Assembly: GCA_946480125.1 (NCBI GenBank) | Contig: CAMLIY010000045.1 | Coordinates: 1-16,187 of the forward strand | Source: an uncultured Asticcacaulis sp. | Lineage (GTDB): Bacteria > Pseudomonadota > Alphaproteobacteria > Caulobacterales > Caulobacteraceae | Length of the DNA: 16,187 bases | Direction of reading: 5' to 3' | Notes under the pieces: model-generated | Told to the model about the DNA's origin: nothing | Database searches by the model: none | What the model saw: only the letters and a program-made list of their open reading frames with translations | Translations under genes and position numbers: made by a program | Part shown: positions 14,543 through 16,187 of the stretch, piece by piece | Position numbering within the stretch: position 1 is the first letter of the stretch | Layout of the letters: every line of letters starts with the position of its first letter

Positions 14543-16187
14543 AGATACCGAATTCCGGCGCCGGACTGATCCATTGCCGCTCGATTTTCCAGCCGGAGTC
14601 CGCCGCCAGTCGCGCCAGTGAGGTCAGGGTAAACTTGTGCGAATTTTCGGTATGGAAGCGCTCGCCGGCCTTGAAGGCGAAGGCGTGGCCGGCTGCCGCG
14701 ACAATCTGATCCTTGCGCGAAACCAGGTGCATTTCCATGCGCTCATAGTCCGGATTCCACACCGCCAGGTGATCGAAGGCGTCGAGGTCGAAATTGCCAC
14801 CAAGGTCTCGGTTGATGCGAACCAGCAGGTTTTTGTTGAACTGCGCGGTCACGCCCTTCGCATCATCATAGGCGGCCACCAGGGTCGACTCGGCCTTGAC
14901 CATATCGGCCCCCAGGATCAGGCGGGCATTCTGGCCCAATAGCCCGCGCACGGTGCGCAGAAACGCAATGGCCTCGGTATGGGTGAAATTGCCGATGGTC
15001 GAGCCGGGGAAGAAACCCACGAGCGGCCGGCCTTTCAGGGCGCTGGGCAATGGCACCGTCGAGGTAAAGTCGCCAACCACCGGCGTCACCGACAGCTTTG
15101 GGTAGGCGGCCTTGAGGCGCAGGGTGGCGTGACGCAGGGCATCCTCGCTGATATCGATCGGCACATAGTCGCGGATCTGCGGGGCGGCATCGAGCAACAG
15201 GCGGGTCTTATCGCTGGCGCCGCTGCCAAATTCGACCAGCACGGCATTATCGGGAATATCAGCCACCAGTTCCGGTGCAATGCGGGTGAGCAGAGCGGTT
15301 TCGGTGCGGGTCGGGTAATATTCTTCAAGCTGGCAAATGGCCTCGAAAAGCTCGGAGCCGGCGGCGTCATAGAAATATTTCGGCGACAGCGATTTCTGCC
15401 GGGCCGAGAGACCGCGCACCACATCGGCGGCGAAACCGGCATCCGAAATATCGCCGGCATTATAGGCGGCGAGATCGCGCGCCAGCCTGACGCCGGATCG
15501 CATCCAGCGCTTTTCCGGCGCGAAGAAATTGCGATAGGTCGGGCGCGAATGGCCGGCAGGGGTAAAGGCGGAGCCGCCGCGCAATACCATCTGGCCGCTC
15601 ATGAACTTGCCGTTATATTCGCCGACCGCGCCGGCGCCGGGCTGGAATCCGGGATAGGGCAGGTAGGCGCTGCCGGTCCATTGCCAGGCGACATCATCCA
15701 CCTGTTCCAGCACGCCATCGGCGGCGGCGGCTTCCCATTCCGCCTCGGTCGGCAGACGGGCGCCGGCCCAGTGAGCGTAGGCGGCGGCCTCGTAATAGCT
15801 GATATGGGTCACCGGCGCGTCGGGGGCTATGGCTTGCAGGCCGCGCAAACTCATCTCCTGCCAGCTATCGCCATCCGCTTGCCAGTAGAAGGGCGCCGTC
15901 CAGGCGTGGGCCTGAACCTGCGCCCAGCCGTCTGACAGCCACAGGTCCGGGCGGCTGTAGCCGCCATCCTCCATGAAGGCCAGCCACTCGCCATTGGTGA
16001 CAAGGCGGTCGCTGATCTCGAACGGTTGCAGCCAGGTGCGATGACGCGGGGCTTCGTTGTCGAAGGCGAAACCCGCGCCTTCATGGCCGATATCGACTAG
16101 TCCGCCTGGCCGAAGCTGGAAGCGCCCCGGCTTGCCGCCGGCATCAACCGGAGCGTCCGGGGCGTAGGCGGGCTTGAGCGGTGATTG
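14526..16187 (-). CDS. egtB/egtD: EgtB-EgtD fusion, ergothioneine biosynthesis (5' end outside the window)
   Basis: One open frame runs from the right edge to the stop at 14526 (553 residues visible). The first part is the C-terminal FGE-sulfatase-like half of EgtB, which joins sulfur to hercynine. It has [26 protein letters not shown], a [13 protein letters not shown] helix, [26 protein letters not shown] and the terminal GVRLARD (D near 15474). The iron-binding DinB half lies beyond the edge. After a linker of roughly a dozen residues comes a full-length EgtD (PF10017), the histidine trimethylase. It has [24 protein letters not shown] (histidine site), [16 protein letters not shown] (SAM loop), [10 protein letters not shown] (histidine-binding Asn) and HTENSHKFT (the E-x-S histidine clamp). 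No in-frame ATG or ribosome site separates the two, so this reads as a true fusion. Fungal Egt1 has the opposite order. Confidence 0.93.
   Translation of the reverse strand, partial: QSPLKPAYAPDAPVDAGGKPGRFQLRPGGLVDIGHEGAGFAFDNEAPRHRTWLQPFEISDRLVTNGEWLAFMEDGGYSRPDLWLSDGWAQVQAHAWTAPFYWQADGDSWQEMSLRGLQAIAPDAPVTHISYYEAAAYAHWAGARLPTEAEWEAAAADGVLEQVDDVAWQWTGSAYLPYPGFQPGAGAVGEYNGKFMSGQMVLRGGSAFTPAGHSRPTYRNFFAPEKRWMRSGVRLARDLAAYNAGDISDAGFAADVVRGLSARQKSLSPKYFYDAAGSELFEAICQLEEYYPTRTETALLTRIAPELVADIPDNAVLVEFGSGASDKTRLLLDAAPQIRDYVPIDISEDALRHATLRLKAAYPKLSVTPVVGDFTSTVPLPSALKGRPLVGFFPGSTIGNFTHTEAIAFLRTVRGLLGQNARLILGADMVKAESTLVAAYDDAKGVTAQFNKNLLVRINRDLGGNFDLDAFDHLAVWNPDYERMEMHLVSRKDQIVAAAGHAFAFKAGERFHTENSHKFTLTSLARLAADSGWKIERQWISPAPEFGIFSLGS

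Noticed and set aside
14979..15935. Plus-strand open frame of 318 codons
   Set aside because: Antisense to the egtB-egtD fusion; no domain and biased composition.

Overview
The window looks like a chromosomal segment of an alphaproteobacterium, most likely a Caulobacterales member (Asticcacaulis/Caulobacter-like). The basis is an SspB of the alphaproteobacterial type with a C-terminal ClpX-binding tail, a DUF4169 plus ribbon-helix-helix pair typical of alphaproteobacteria, and GC-rich codon use over most of the window. The taxon is inferred from gene content only. I see no rRNA, tRNA, CRISPR array, transposase or integrase.

Layout. Positions 1-2200 are visibly more AT-rich. They hold a small SAM-dependent methyltransferase (minus) and a divergent two-domain retropepsin-like aspartic protease (plus), separated and flanked by roughly 300-bp non-coding stretches. 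Positions 2237-6126 (plus) carry sspB, a large membrane-anchored serine hydrolase of the beta-lactamase/PBP4* type, and a DUF72 gene that overlaps the hydrolase end. Positions 6116-10974 are all on the minus strand. In transcription order they are DUF4169, an RHH_4 protein, a UvrD/PcrA helicase, a cytochrome P450 and a RusA-type Holliday junction resolvase. Positions 11340-14542 (plus) carry a YccF membrane protein, then a fused ProX-ProW substrate-binding/permease gene and its ProV-type ATPase, which overlap. Positions 14526-16187 (minus, running off the right edge) encode an in-frame fusion of the C-terminal half of EgtB to a complete EgtD, the two central enzymes of ergothioneine synthesis.

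How the genes may work together. The most interesting part is the right end. EgtD makes hercynine (histidine betaine) and EgtB attaches sulfur to it. Here they are one polypeptide, in the opposite domain order to fungal Egt1. The fusion lies tail to tail, with a 17-bp overlap, with a betaine-class ABC importer that is itself an unusual fusion (binding protein N-terminal, permease C-terminal) and whose ATPase lacks the CBS osmosensor tail. Known ergothioneine importers (EgtUV) belong to this same betaine transporter superfamily, so a link to ergothioneine or hercynine, or to methylated-amine supply, is worth testing. It rests on proximity and family only.

The DUF4169/RHH block contains several inverted repeats and a possible 33-codon upstream ORF that overlaps the RHH start, which suggests local regulation. 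The UvrD-P450-RusA run puts a P450 between two DNA-processing genes. Two convergent gene pairs overlap at their stop codons (6116-6126 and 14526-14542), leaving no room for ordinary terminators.
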